Shown piece by piece: positions 34,581-43,836 of a stretch of DNA of 64,000 nt. The translations under genes were made by a program, and so were the position numbers. The DNA comes from Raoultibacter phocaeensis (GTDB taxonomy: Bacteria > Actinomycetota > Coriobacteriia > Coriobacteriales > Eggerthellaceae), in the NCBI RefSeq assembly GCF_901411515.1, contig NZ_CABDUX010000001.1, forward strand, positions 1,674,001-1,738,000. The letters run 5' to 3'. The notes beneath the pieces are model-generated. The model saw only the letters and a list, made by a program, of their open reading frames with translations. It did not search any database and had not been told where the DNA came from. Position 1 is the first letter of the stretch; each line of letters begins with the position of its first letter.

Positions 34581-34990
34581 TGCTGTTTCTCGACACCTGC
34601 GTGTGCATCGAATTTCTCCGAGGCACCATGCCGAATGTTTTCAAAGCCCTTAAGGCGCACGACCCCCAGGAAATTGCGCTACCTGCGGTGGTCGAAGCCG
34701 AACTTCGATGCGGGGCCCTCAAAAGCGCCAAGCCCCAGGAAAACCTTCTGAAAGTCGAGTTGTTCCTTGCGCCGTTCAAAAGCATTCCGTTCGATTCCCC
34801 GTGTGCCGAGGAATACGGGATCATCAGAGCCGAGTTGGAAAAAGACGGCAGGGTTATCGGGCCGAATGACCTCATGATAGCCGCAACAACACGAGCCCAC
34901 CTCGCAACCCTCGTTACCGACAACGTGAAGGAATTCGAACGAGTTCGGGGACTCGCCGTCGAATCATGGGACGTTATTGCGTTTGATTAG
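34580..34990 (+). CDS. VapC-type PIN-domain toxin
   Basis: 136 residues from ATG overlapping the antitoxin stop by one base; GTG or TTG a few bases earlier are alternatives. PIN-domain acids are visible: Asp5 in FLDTCV, Glu in VVEAELRCG, Asp in GPNDLMIAA and Asp in LVTDN. The family cleaves RNA, often tRNA, when released from the antitoxin. Length is typical. It sits between the reductase operon and the next LuxR gene. Confidence 0.87.
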   Translation: MLFLDTCVCIEFLRGTMPNVFKALKAHDPQEIALPAVVEAELRCGALKSAKPQENLLKVELFLAPFKSIPFDSPCAEEYGIIRAELEKDGRVIGPNDLMIAATTRAHLATLVTDNVKEFERVRGLAVESWDVIAFD

Positions 34991-35063
34991 AAAGAATGCG
35001 CCGAGCGGTATTCGCAATCTTTACAGCACCATAGGTTTCGGGATGAGGTTATCCGATTGCGGC

Positions 35064-35069
35064 TATAAT
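35064..35069 (+). promoter_or_regulatory. -10 box upstream of LuxR regulator
   Basis: Consensus TATAAT, 15-20 bp before the chosen start codon of the regulator. No matching -35 is clear. If used, the mRNA would have a very short leader, or the true start would lie further in. Confidence 0.35.
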
Positions 35070-35084
35070 GGATCGAACGAACAC

Positions 35085-36677
35085 ATGCCCGGTGAAGCGG
35101 GCGAACAGAGAAAGCCGATTGATTCAGTGAGCAGCGGTAACCGACAAGAGCAAGGCATTGCGCGCATGGTAGCGCGCTTCACGCCGCTTCGTCGGTTCGG
35201 ATGGTCTTTCTTGCTCGCATGGGTGTTCTGCGTGTTCTACACCGAAGTGGTGGAGGGGTATACGGGAAAGCTCGGCGTGTGGTACGGCGCGTACGGTCCG
35301 CTCGAGCTTTTGTTCTTCACCGGGTTTCCCGTGTTCATGTCGGTTGTCATGCTTGTTGCCATCGTGCTCGGCGAAAAACGGTTCGGCTCGCCGACTGAAC
35401 ATCCCTCGCTTTTCTTGGTCGCGCCCGTTGCAACGGCGCTCTCGACGCCGCTTCTGTTCAGCCTTACGGGCGATGTCGCGCTTACGGTTGCCCTGTTCGT
35501 CTTCGGCGCTGTGCTCACCGGGTTCGGCAGCGGGTTCATGTGGGTGATGTGGGGTGAATACTATGCCCGCATTTCCCAGGAAGACGGCGAGTTTCTCGCT
35601 CCCTTGTCGGCGATCTTCTCGGCTCTGCTCGTGCTGCTCGTATCGGCCATGGACGGCTGGATCGCGCTTGCATTCGTGACATCACTGCCGCTTTTATCGG
35701 GGCTGTGCTTCTATCTTTCCTGGAAGGATGTGAGCGGTGCCGCCACCGCGGAGCATTCGGGGGCGTCGGAGCAGAAAGCGTACGACGATGCGCGCAACCT
35801 TGCCAAGCAAAGCCTCGTGAGCGTGCTCGCCTCGATGGGTCGAGCAGGGCTCGGCATCCTGGTGGCATGCTTGTTCGTGTGCTTGCTCGGAACGTTTTGG
35901 CAGGCTCCCGATACGCATGCCCCCGAGTTCCAGGCGGTGCTGCTCGCGAGCATCGCGTTCATGGCCGTGGTCTCGTTCGCTTCGACGATTGGTCCCCGGC
36001 GCATCTCGATTGCGTTTCTCTATCGGTGGATGTGCCCTGCGCTCGTGATGGGATTTGTGGCGTTGATCCTGTTCGGCGCAGGTTTGGGAGGCTACTGGGC
36101 GTTTCTGGTGTCCATCGCCGCCCGCTTCGCCTTCTGCGTGATAACCCAGCTGTACTTTGCGCGGTATGCGGTGGCGGGAAAGGCGACGGCGGTGCAATCG
36201 TACGGCCTCGGCTGGATCTTCGTCCATCTCGGCGATTTTCTCGGCGTCATGCTGTATACGGGTTTGACCGAACCTCTCGGCGATGGCAGCCTTTCGGTAG
36301 TGCAGGTGGCTGCGGTGTCGATTGCGGTGCTCGTGGTGGTTACCATGTTCGTGCTGAACGATACGAAGAGCTTTGCGTTCAACCGAGGGGATGCGGTTGA
36401 AGGTTCTGAAATTGCCTCGCCGATGCAGTCCGAGGGGGTGGACGGTCGGGAGCGTTCGGGCGTTGAGTTGTCCGACCGGATTTACGAGCTTGCGGTGCGC
36501 TTTGAGCTGACGCCCCGCGAAACCGAGGTGTTCGAACTGCTCGCACGGGGTAGGTCCATACCCTATGTGCGCGATGCGCTCGTCATATCGAAGGAGACGG
36601 CGGCGACCCATGCCAAGCACATCTACGCGAAGCTCGGGGTCCATTCGCGCCAAGAGCTCATCGATCTGGTGCACTGA
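35085..36677 (+). CDS. Membrane-bound LuxR-type transcriptional regulator
   Basis: 530 residues if started at ATG 35085; ATG 35166 (MVARFTPLRRFGWS) is equally possible and neither has a strong ribosome site. Membrane domain of about twelve segments follows RRFGWSFLLAWVF. The linker is short and acidic, then the LuxR helix-turn-helix (last ~65 residues: LTPRETEVFELLARGRS, KETAATHAKHIYAKL). It is convergent with the FAD reductase at 36785-38506, with a perfect terminator stem between. This is the only regulator here whose nearest reductase is convergent rather than divergent or tandem. Confidence 0.86.
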   Translation: MPGEAGEQRKPIDSVSSGNRQEQGIARMVARFTPLRRFGWSFLLAWVFCVFYTEVVEGYTGKLGVWYGAYGPLELLFFTGFPVFMSVVMLVAIVLGEKRFGSPTEHPSLFLVAPVATALSTPLLFSLTGDVALTVALFVFGAVLTGFGSGFMWVMWGEYYARISQEDGEFLAPLSAIFSALLVLLVSAMDGWIALAFVTSLPLLSGLCFYLSWKDVSGAATAEHSGASEQKAYDDARNLAKQSLVSVLASMGRAGLGILVACLFVCLLGTFWQAPDTHAPEFQAVLLASIAFMAVVSFASTIGPRRISIAFLYRWMCPALVMGFVALILFGAGLGGYWAFLVSIAARFAFCVITQLYFARYAVAGKATAVQSYGLGWIFVHLGDFLGVMLYTGLTEPLGDGSLSVVQVAAVSIAVLVVVTMFVLNDTKSFAFNRGDAVEGSEIASPMQSEGVDGRERSGVELSDRIYELAVRFELTPRETEVFELLARGRSIPYVRDALVISKETAATHAKHIYAKLGVHSRQELIDLVH

Positions 36678-36728
36678 GGCGGGCATGTGCCGTTGTGAGG
36701 CGGGTGCGCACGGTTGCCGGGAACGAGC

Positions 36729-36754
36729 GAAAGGCCTCCACGCGGAGGCCTTTC
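36729..36754. terminator. Bidirectional terminator
   Basis: A perfect 11-bp stem GAAAGGCCTCC / GGAGGCCTTTC with an ACGC loop. The A-run on one side and T-run on the other allow termination of both convergent genes. Confidence 0.8.
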
Positions 36755-36784
36755 AGAGGAGGGAAACGGACTTTCAGGGAGCGC

Positions 36785-38506
36785 CTATTCGGCGCCGAGT
36801 GCGTGCTTTGCCGCGATGCGGGCGAACGTGGCCACGCGGCCGGCGTTGATGCCGGTGAAGTTGCTCGGGTAGTTGTGCGGATAGAAGCCGCCCTGGTCGT
36901 TGCCGCAGACGTACAGGCCGTCGATGGCGGTTCCGTCTTCGCGCAACGGCTGGCTGTTGGTGTCGGTTACCACGCCGTGCGTGGTGACGAGCAGCTCTCC
37001 CGAGATGCGGGCAGCATAGTAAGGGGGCTCGTCGACGGCGCTCATGCGAAACGCTTCCTTGCCGAAGTCTTCGTCGACGCCCTTTGCTACAAGCTCGTTG
37101 TAGCGCTCGACCGAAGCGACGAACGCGGCGGTTTTGTCGGCATCGAAGCCCATTGCCGAAGCGAGTTCTTCGAGTGTGTCGGCCTTCTTGATGGCACCGC
37201 TTTCGAGGTTGGGGGCGAACCAGAAGTTGTCGAGGTGCTCTTTGCTCATCGCCTCGCAGTCGTACACGTCGGCGTTGAACGCGGTGCCCGAGGGGGCGGG
37301 TGCCAAGCGCGAGCAACCGCAGGTGTCGAACTGCACGATGTCGTCCCAGTAGCTCTCATCCCATACTTCCCACGAGAAGTGTCCGGGCTGGTTGAGGCCG
37401 CCCGAATAGCTCATCGGGTAGCACTGATCTTCGTTCATGAAGCGCTCGCCGTTTGCGTTCACGTGCAAGAACGGCTGGCTGCCCGGCAAGAATATCTGGC
37501 CCTGCCACGGGCGGCCGAACTCGGTGTCGTCGTTCATGAGGCCGCGGTTCCAGATCATGCACGAGCCGCCTTGTTCGAGGTATGCGCCCGCCCAGAGCGC
37601 CATCCGGATGCCGTCGCCCTCTTCGGTTACGCTGTCCCCGAGCACGCAGTATTCGGATACGACGGGGCAAAGATCTTGGAGCATCTCCTCGTTTGCGCCG
37701 TAGCCGCCCGTGCAGATGATGACGCCCTTGCTTGCGTTCACTTGGATGTTGCCGCGATCTTTCGAGGTGGCGATGACGCCGGTGACTTTGCCCGTATCGT
37801 CTTGGACGAGCTGCTGCGCCGGGGTGGTGAACAGGATTTCGCCACCGAGCTCCAAAAACACTTCGCGCATCATCTCGAGGTGCATGTAAGCGCCGTAGTT
37901 CGGGCCGTCGGGGTTGTACTCGTCGAGGCAGGGGTTGTAGCACATGGCGGGATAGTACGCCTCGGGGGCGAGATCGGCCGAGGGGCGATGCCATTCGAAG
38001 GGGAAGAGCATGCCCTTGGGCTCGAGCGTCTCTTTCATCCACTCGATCATCTCACCCGATTTTTCGGCCCATGTCTTGTACATGAGCATGTTCGCATCGC
38101 CCGACTGCGTCATGTTGGCGTGGTTCATGAGCTTGGCTGGGTCTTCGTAGTGATCGGGCTCGAGGTTCGAGTTCAAGGCGCCGATGGCTTCGCGTGCGGC
38201 AGCGATGTTGCCGCCCTTTTCGAGCACGATGACCTTAGCGCCTTCTTGTGCGGCGGTGGTGGCGGCAACCAAACCGCCGTTGCCCGCGCCAACTACGACG
38301 AGATCGGCTTCGAGCGTTTCTGCGATATCGGTGATCGGCTCTGGCTTGTCGCGCCATGAGGTCTGCGTGCTTTGTGCTTGATTTCCCGAAGCAGGTTCGC
38401 CAGTAGCGCTCGGCGCGCATCCCGCAAGTGCGCTCGTTGCCGCAAGCGCGCCCGTTGCGGTAAGGCCTGCGATGAAGCTGCGACGGCTGATGGTTTTCTC
38501 TCCCAT
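36785..38506 (-). CDS. Tat-exported FAD-dependent reductase
   Basis: 573 residues from ATG with GGGAGGAATTT upstream. Tat signal SRRSFIAG (RR at 8-9), lipobox LAGC. FAD motif LVVVGAGNGGLVAATTAA (about 70-87). Capping domain GERFMNEDQCYPMSYSGG, with Tyr at the fumarate-reductase Arg position. C-terminal loop GLYVCGNDQGGFYPHNYP-SNFTGINAGR. No attached haem or FMN domain. Convergent with the LuxR regulator at 35085. The upstream gap contains an inverted repeat CGGGTA...TACCCG. The reverse strand also has a very long open frame, a codon-bias artefact. Confidence 0.88.
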   Translation of the reverse strand: MGEKTISRRSFIAGLTATGALAATSALAGCAPSATGEPASGNQAQSTQTSWRDKPEPITDIAETLEADLVVVGAGNGGLVAATTAAQEGAKVIVLEKGGNIAAAREAIGALNSNLEPDHYEDPAKLMNHANMTQSGDANMLMYKTWAEKSGEMIEWMKETLEPKGMLFPFEWHRPSADLAPEAYYPAMCYNPCLDEYNPDGPNYGAYMHLEMMREVFLELGGEILFTTPAQQLVQDDTGKVTGVIATSKDRGNIQVNASKGVIICTGGYGANEEMLQDLCPVVSEYCVLGDSVTEEGDGIRMALWAGAYLEQGGSCMIWNRGLMNDDTEFGRPWQGQIFLPGSQPFLHVNANGERFMNEDQCYPMSYSGGLNQPGHFSWEVWDESYWDDIVQFDTCGCSRLAPAPSGTAFNADVYDCEAMSKEHLDNFWFAPNLESGAIKKADTLEELASAMGFDADKTAAFVASVERYNELVAKGVDEDFGKEAFRMSAVDEPPYYAARISGELLVTTHGVVTDTNSQPLREDGTAIDGLYVCGNDQGGFYPHNYPSNFTGINAGRVATFARIAAKHALGAE

Positions 38507-38661
38507 AAATTCCTCCCAAAGTAGTGAACAGTACGCTCTCGTTCTCCCGCGCTTTGCCGAATGCTTTGGCGGATGCGGGCGAAACGGACAGGTCTCACTT
38601 TAGGAAGATCGCGGTGGGAAAACATCGCGCGATTGCGGGTATTATGGTGCCGAATTCGAGC

Positions 38662-38679
38662 TCGGGTAAAGATACCCGA
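38662..38679. promoter_or_regulatory. Inverted repeat upstream of FAD reductase
   Basis: Perfect 7-bp arms TCGGGTA / TACCCGA with an AAGA spacer, about 155 bp before the reductase start codon; a further CGGGTA half-site is at about 38635-38640. Candidate operator. Confidence 0.45.
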
Positions 38680-38722
38680 AAACAGGTGAGATAAGAAAGA
38701 GGCAGGTCAAGTAGTCGAAGTA

Positions 38723-39235
38723 TCAGGCAATGTCCGATCCACCTTCGTCGTGAACCTGCGCAGGTTCGGTTTGTGCGGTCGGCGCATACGACGGATCGGC
38801 TTCGGCCAAACCGACGTCTTTGCCCAGCGCGAAGCCGATGAGCACGGCTATCATGATGATGCAGATGCCTCCCATGATGGCGAGGACGAGGGTATTGCGA
38901 CGTGCGGCGCTGTGCTTGCTGAAGATCGCCCGCTCGCCGCCTGTGTAGATCGAGCTCGTCGAGCGCATGTAGGGGTTCTCTGCGAGCGGCACGCTGTCGC
39001 GTTTCGGTTGCGACGAACGTATCGGAGCCGAAGTGCGATTCGATTGTGCCGAACGGCCCGAGGATGAAGTCCGGTGCGATGCTGCGGTGCGGTTCGGTTC
39101 GGAATGTCGGTTGGGGGCGGGGGAGCGGTGCGGGGCTGAGGGGCGGTTTGAGGTGAGCGGGGCAGAGGTGGGTTTGGAAAACGACCCACTGGTTCGCTTA
39201 TGCGGCTTGGTGCCGGAGGCGCTTTGCTTCTGCAT
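38723..39235 (-). CDS. Single-pass membrane protein with low-complexity N-terminus
   Basis: 170 residues from ATG. Residues 1-90 are Ser/Pro/Arg/Asn rich with imperfect repeats such as PNRxSEPNRTA and no hydrophobic stretch, followed by a short helical piece and one membrane segment (about 115-138: LVLAIMGGICIIMIAVLIG). The C-terminus is short and acidic. The disordered basic N-terminus would be cytoplasmic. Function not recognised. Confidence 0.6.
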   Translation of the reverse strand: MQKQSASGTKPHKRTSGSFSKPTSAPLTSNRPSAPHRSPAPNRHSEPNRTAASHRTSSSGRSAQSNRTSAPIRSSQPKRDSVPLAENPYMRSTSSIYTGGERAIFSKHSAARRNTLVLAIMGGICIIMIAVLIGFALGKDVGLAEADPSYAPTAQTEPAQVHDEGGSDIA

Positions 39236-39350
39236 CTATGCTACCTGCTATACCCTGTATGCCTAATTAGCACTAAGTATAGTGACTCTTCTTACATTTG
39301 TATACCATAAATAGGGTTGTAAACGAAAAATTGAAGTCGCAAAACTCCTG

Positions 39351-39842
39351 ATGCCCACCTATGGAAGCGTTTCGCTCCTCCCATCTTCCATGCATCGCAG
39401 ACGCGAGTAGATTGACTCGTACGCCGCAGATGTGCGTAAAGGGTTTTTCAACGCCGTCTACGACGACGACGCGCAGAAACGCACATCGGTGTGGGCCGAA
39501 TGGGCGAAGCTTAAGCGGAAAAGCTGGATCGGGCGGTTCGAGCCTCGTATTGCGCTTCAGGGCCTTCGCCTCAAAAGCGACGGGCTTCCCATCGAATTCG
39601 GTACGGGCATCATGCTCGCTCCCACGGGCAGCCGCGACAACATCGCGAATTTCTACGTGTTCGATTCGGGTGCTTTCAACGTCGAGGCGGCGGAATTCGT
39701 CACCTCGATCGGCGGATGCTTTTCGTGCGCAGGATACGATTTCGCGGGCGTTTACGGCGTGTATCGTTACCGCGGAAGCGTTATATTCGAAGCATGGGAG
39801 GCCGAGCAGGAGCCGACGCTGTCGCTTGAGCATGCCGTGTAG
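39351..39842 (+). pseudogene. Hypothetical gene interrupted by an in-frame amber codon
   Basis: From GTG 39432 an open frame encodes 136 residues with real-protein character (Trp, Tyr and Phe rich: FNAVYDDDAQKRTSVWAEWAKL). The frame remains protein-like upstream (IDSYAADVRKG) to a TAG at 39408-39410. Beyond that the same frame runs back to ATG 39351, encoding MPTYGSVSLLPSSMHRRRE. A TGG to TAG change would explain this. No ribosome site is seen at GTG 39432. Either a recently broken gene or a shorter gene with a weak start. Family not recognised. Confidence 0.4.
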
Positions 39843-40112
39843 GCTTTATACGCGGATAAACCTCAGTATGAGGGTAAATCAGACATCTAGTCTGAGGGCT
39901 TGTAGTGCGTATCAAGCAATTTGTGGGATGCGCATCTATGCTTGCTCTGGAAGAATAGTCTCCGTTGTCGCGGTTGCGGGAAGGGATTTTCGCGCGGTCG
40001 TGCAACGGATATGCAACAGCTATGCACGGTTTGTGCGGATATCGATTTTACCGAAGCCGCACCGCAGACGTTGTGAGCATAATGAACCTGTAGGTTAGAG
40101 AAAGGAACTCCT
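39843..40112. other. Intergenic region with small dyads
   Basis: Two adjacent hairpin-like dyads, CCTCA-GTA-TGAGG and CAGAC-ATCTA-GTCTG, lie at about 39871-39896. No gene is seen. A ribosome site AAAGGAA precedes the zinc-ribbon gene. Confidence 0.35.
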
Positions 40113-40349
40113 ATGTGCTTCAGACCACCAACCGTTGAAGCCGGTCCTGTCAAGTGCCCCAAGTGCGGCGCTGAGGTGGACCCCACCGCAACCGAGTGCC
40201 CGAGCTGCGGTGCGAAAGCCACGCCTGCCCCCGGTATGCCCGGCGTTCCCGGTGCTCCCGGCGCCCCGAAAGCGCCTGGCGCTCCCGGTGTGCCGAAGGC
40301 TCCCGGCGCCCCCGGCGCTCCGAGCGCTCCGAAGGCACCCGGCCAGTAA
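40113..40349 (+). CDS. Zinc-ribbon protein with collagen-like Pro-Gly-Ala tail
   Basis: 78 residues from ATG with AAAGGAA upstream. It starts MCFRPP and carries one zinc ribbon (CPKCGAEVD...CPSCGAK, about 15-34). A low-complexity tail made of repeats GAPGAPKAPGAPG follows to the end. Cytoplasmic by sequence (no signal). The same MCF start, ribbon and tail occur in the protein at 43837. It precedes the PucR-type regulator and the transporter / Mo-enzyme cluster. Function unknown. Confidence 0.8.
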   Translation: MCFRPPTVEAGPVKCPKCGAEVDPTATECPSCGAKATPAPGMPGVPGAPGAPKAPGAPGVPKAPGAPGAPSAPKAPGQ

Positions 40350-40372
40350 GAGACGCACCTCCGTACAGAAGG

Positions 40373-40414
40373 CGGACCCCGCAGGCGCATGCTTGCGGGG
40401 TCCGTTTGCGTTTC
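40373..40414 (+). terminator. Rho-independent terminator
   Basis: A perfect 11-bp stem CGGACCCCGCA / TGCGGGGTCCG with a 10-nt loop, followed by TTTGCGTTTC. It ends the zinc-ribbon gene. Confidence 0.75.
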
Positions 40415-40584
40415 AGCGACGTTTGCGGGGATGGGCGAGCGGGTATGGGTAAGCCTCGTCTTTTGTAAGATATAACCTTTGGTGCTCGCTTGCGGTTCGC
40501 TCGACTCTTGCGGTATGCTATTCGACGTTTCATCACGCGGATTTCGGCCATGCGATCGCGAATCGGCATCTCTGGGGGTAGACG

Positions 40585-42255
40585 ATGCACAACGATTATT
40601 CTGTTCACGATGAAGAGGGCACCTCGTTTGGGTTCGGTGCTGGGTCAGCGCTGCGATTGGGCGATGTGACCTACAATATGCTTATCGAAGTCATCAAGGA
40701 TTTCGAGGTGCTTCACGTTCCCGAAAGCTGCTCGAAACGGTTTACGTGGTACGCGCCGATTCCGAGCAAGCGGGGTTTTTTCGATCGGAGTCACCGTCAC
40801 GAGGTTTTGTTCTTGTGCCATGACGAGGTCGCCGAAAGCCTCCTCGACGACAATCCGAGCAGTTTCTGCGTCGTGCTCGTCGATGACGATTGCGTTCCCG
40901 CATGGGTTTCTCGCAAAAACCGGCGCAACCGCGTGGTAATTATGAGGCAAACCAAGCGGTTCTATTTTTACGACTCGCTGCTCCAATCTCTTTTTGTCAA
41001 CGATCTCATCTGGGAAAACGAGATGGATCGGGTCGTGTACAACCGCGGCCGCCTTGATAGGCTGATATCGCTCAGCGAGGAAATGCTCGGAAATTTCGTG
41101 TGCATCACCGATACAGGCTACAACCTGATCGCGTATTCGCGCAGCATCGAGCCCCCGGAGGAGGGGTATCGCTACCTCGTGGACAATAATTGCTACAGCG
41201 AGCATGAGGTGCGGGAAATCGAAGAGAACGTTCTTGCGGTTGCCAAAGAAAAGAGCCAGCTCACACTGTGCATGCCGAACGAGCGGCATCGGTATCCGGC
41301 GCTGCATTACCCTGTGTTCATCGACAACGCGTACCTCTTCCATGTCGTTCTCGCCTGCGAATCGGGCTCGCTCGAATGCTTGCAGGACCTTTTCCTCAAG
41401 TTCATGAGGCGCGTCGTTTCAATATGCAACGATTTCTGGAAAACGACCGTTAACCTCGAATCGCCCTGGCACCGGGTGCTTGCGGGACTCATCGACGGGG
41501 ATCCGATGACCGAGGACTACATCGATGCCCAGTTGGCTAAAACGGCAATTCCCGCGTCTGAGCAGTTCAGGCTTCTGCGGTTCCAATTCAGCTCGCGCAA
41601 ATCGTTCCAAGAACGCTCGCGGGTGATCGAGGCTGCGAAAAACCTGAACAACGGGTTCGTGTACCCGTTCATGCATAAAGGCGACCTGCTCGTGCTGCTA
41701 TACTCCGCTTCGGTCAACGAAGCGGCGCTGTCGGGCAGGAAAACATACGAAGACGTTGACGAGCACGTGTACAATCCGTTCGGTATAGCCGCCGGGGCAT
41801 CCCAGGTGTTTTTCGGGATAAAGGATATCGAATGCGCCTACCGGCAGGCGCTGATCGCGTACGCCATGCGAGCCCCTTTGCGAAACGAGTACGATGCGCT
41901 GTACGGAAGCTCCGATATCCCGTGCTACGCGTTCGAGCATGTTCTGAAATACTACATTCTGACCGAGGGCTGCGATCCCGATCTCGTGGAGTTTTCCTTC
42001 GATCACAGCATCTTAAAAAGGCTCGCCGAGGAAGACAGGGCGTCGGGTACAGAAATAGTGAGAATGATCTGGGTGTATTTGAACAACGGCCGCAACGCGA
42101 CGGATACGGCGAAGCTCGTCCATGTTCATCGCAACACCGTTTTGTACCATGTGTCGAGGCTGGAGAAGCGCTTCGACATCTCGTTTGATTCGCCTGTGCT
42201 CAGAAGCCGTATGATGCTCGATTACCACAGGCTGATGCTCGAAGACCACCTATAG
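40585..42255 (+). CDS. PucR/CdaR-type transcriptional regulator
   Basis: 556 residues from ATG. The C-terminus (about 490-550) holds the PucR helix-turn-helix: YLNNGRNATDTAKLVHVHRNTVLYHVSRLEKRF. The middle (about 300-470) has the GGDEF-like / substrate-sensing fold usual in this family, including a stretch of aromatic and acidic residues. An N-terminal domain (about 20-170) may bind the effector. No membrane segment, so it is cytoplasmic. It is transcribed toward the MFS / molybdopterin-oxidoreductase cluster and is the best candidate regulator for it (inference). The 282-bp gap after it contains a perfect 14-bp palindrome. Confidence 0.85.
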   Translation: MHNDYSVHDEEGTSFGFGAGSALRLGDVTYNMLIEVIKDFEVLHVPESCSKRFTWYAPIPSKRGFFDRSHRHEVLFLCHDEVAESLLDDNPSSFCVVLVDDDCVPAWVSRKNRRNRVVIMRQTKRFYFYDSLLQSLFVNDLIWENEMDRVVYNRGRLDRLISLSEEMLGNFVCITDTGYNLIAYSRSIEPPEEGYRYLVDNNCYSEHEVREIEENVLAVAKEKSQLTLCMPNERHRYPALHYPVFIDNAYLFHVVLACESGSLECLQDLFLKFMRRVVSICNDFWKTTVNLESPWHRVLAGLIDGDPMTEDYIDAQLAKTAIPASEQFRLLRFQFSSRKSFQERSRVIEAAKNLNNGFVYPFMHKGDLLVLLYSASVNEAALSGRKTYEDVDEHVYNPFGIAAGASQVFFGIKDIECAYRQALIAYAMRAPLRNEYDALYGSSDIPCYAFEHVLKYYILTEGCDPDLVEFSFDHSILKRLAEEDRASGTEIVRMIWVYLNNGRNATDTAKLVHVHRNTVLYHVSRLEKRFDISFDSPVLRSRMMLDYHRLMLEDHL

Positions 42256-42398
42256 CCCGACCTGCGATCCTAGCTCCTATTCCAAATAATGACCCCTAAT
42301 TTGTAATCTTCGCCAATGCGCGGCCCGTGCTCCGTTTCATACAATGCAAGCAGTGTAGGAAGCGGGCGCGCATCCCCAAACGAGGCAGTTAGGACGAT

Positions 42399-42412
42399 GG
42401 GATGCGCATCCC
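42399..42412. promoter_or_regulatory. Palindrome upstream of MFS gene
   Basis: Perfect 14-bp palindrome GGGATGCGCATCCC, about 125 bp before the MFS start codon, with a half-site GCGCATCCCC about 30 bp earlier. Candidate PucR-type operator for the catabolic cluster. Confidence 0.5.
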
Positions 42413-42537
42413 GAGCTGGCCGGCGATTCGTACTACACACAGCTAATTCAGGGGATCTTCTGGAATAAGGAATACGTATGCAGGTAAAGCGCAGGGGCGC
42501 TCTGGCTGCATGCATCCCACAACAAAGGGGGTTGTGT

Positions 42538-43779
42538 ATGTTCACACTGAAGAACAAGAACGTCCAGGCTGCCATCGTACTGGCATTGGTCTGGCTCGGC
42601 GTGTTTATCGCGTCCTATGCGCAGAACCAGTTGGCAGGCATGTCTGTGCAGTTCATGGAGCACTACGGCTTCACGCCCGAACAGTATGCATCGATCTATT
42701 CCGCTTCTCAGTTCATCGGCATTTTCTTCGCGTTCGTGTCGGGCATCCTTTCCGACAAGATCGGAACCCGAAACATCGTGCTCATCGCTGCGGGTATGGT
42801 GCTCGTTGCGACGGTTGCGCGCATTTTCGCTTTCTCGTTCGAGGCGCAGTACATCTCCAATATGTTCTGCGGCTTCACGGGCATGTTCATGGCTGTCAAC
42901 CGCGCCAAGATTCTCGGCGGCTGGTTCCCGCCTGCGACGATCGCCTTGGCGGTCGGCATAGCCACCACGACCACGCCGGTTGCGAACACGCTCGGCGTCG
43001 GTCTCACGTCGCTCATGCCCTCAATCGAGTTCGCGTTCATCGTCACGGCTGTGGTATCCGCGGTGTTCTTCATCGGCTGGTTCTTGTTCGGTAAAGAACG
43101 CTCCGATGAGATCGCGGCAGCTGAAGACAAGGAAAAAGGCAAAGACAGCGGAAAGGTGCTCAAAAGCCTCGTCGAGATCATCAAGACCCCGTGGATCTGG
43201 GTGCTGTGCGGAGGCGCGTTCTTCCTCATGGCCGCTCAGGTGCCGCTGATGGCGTTTACGAACGCGTCGCTGGTGAACGCCCGCGGACTCGACCCGGTTG
43301 CTGCAGGCGGTTTTGCGACGGCCATCACCATCGGCATGGGCATCGGCTCGGTTGTGACTCCGCTCATCGTCAAAGCCATCAAAGCCTACCGCCCGGTCAT
43401 CGTCATCTACGCCATCGTTACCGCTCTCGGCATCTACTTCGGTTGGCAGATGCCGGTCGGAGTCGTTATGTACGTCGTCTACTTCATTACCGGTTGGTGC
43501 CTCGGCGCGCTGCTCGCGATGATCTTCACGTGGCCCGTCATGATCTACGGACGCGAGAAGGCGGCAACGGCAGGCGGTTTGGTTCAGACGTTCGTTTTAG
43601 CAGGCGCTTCGCTTGCCCTGACGAACATAACCATTCCTCTGGCTGGCGGCGGATCGAACTTCGAGATGCTCTTCACCATCGCGGCGGTGTATCTCGTCGT
43701 CGGAGGCATCCTGATGTTCCTGATTCCCGATCAGGGCAAGAAGCTTGGTGCTAAGAAGAAGGCCGTCGAAGAGCAGTAG
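42538..43779 (+). CDS. MFS transporter
   Basis: 413 residues from ATG, chosen for AAGGGGG 6 nt upstream. Twelve hydrophobic segments are split by a charged central loop (SDEIAAAEDKEKGKDSGK, about 185-205), and the MFS loop motif is GILSDKIGTRN after helix 2. The charged C-terminus is cytoplasmic. The substrate cannot be read from sequence; the position before zinc-ribbon proteins and a cytoplasmic molybdopterin oxidoreductase suggests uptake of that enzyme's substrate or export of its product. First gene after the palindrome, probably heading an operon to about 51.6 kb. Confidence 0.9.
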   Translation: MFTLKNKNVQAAIVLALVWLGVFIASYAQNQLAGMSVQFMEHYGFTPEQYASIYSASQFIGIFFAFVSGILSDKIGTRNIVLIAAGMVLVATVARIFAFSFEAQYISNMFCGFTGMFMAVNRAKILGGWFPPATIALAVGIATTTTPVANTLGVGLTSLMPSIEFAFIVTAVVSAVFFIGWFLFGKERSDEIAAAEDKEKGKDSGKVLKSLVEIIKTPWIWVLCGGAFFLMAAQVPLMAFTNASLVNARGLDPVAAGGFATAITIGMGIGSVVTPLIVKAIKAYRPVIVIYAIVTALGIYFGWQMPVGVVMYVVYFITGWCLGALLAMIFTWPVMIYGREKAATAGGLVQTFVLAGASLALTNITIPLAGGGSNFEMLFTIAAVYLVVGGILMFLIPDQGKKLGAKKKAVEEQ

Positions 43780-43836
43780 CCCGAAGCGATCAAGCGGGTT
43801 TCGCGAGCGCGCAACTACGAGTGAAAGGAATGTGCT

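Noticed and set aside
36695-38359. 554-codon open frame on the plus strand, opposite a FAD reductase
   Set aside because: It is rich in Val/Ala/Arg/His, has no ribosome site and mirrors a gene with Tat signal, FAD motif and good ribosome site. High-GC codon bias keeps the opposite frame open.
40233-40349. Pro-Gly-Ala repeats as a secreted collagen-like protein
   Set aside because: There is no signal peptide or membrane segment and the repeat is attached to a zinc ribbon, so a cytoplasmic protein with a low-complexity tail fits better.
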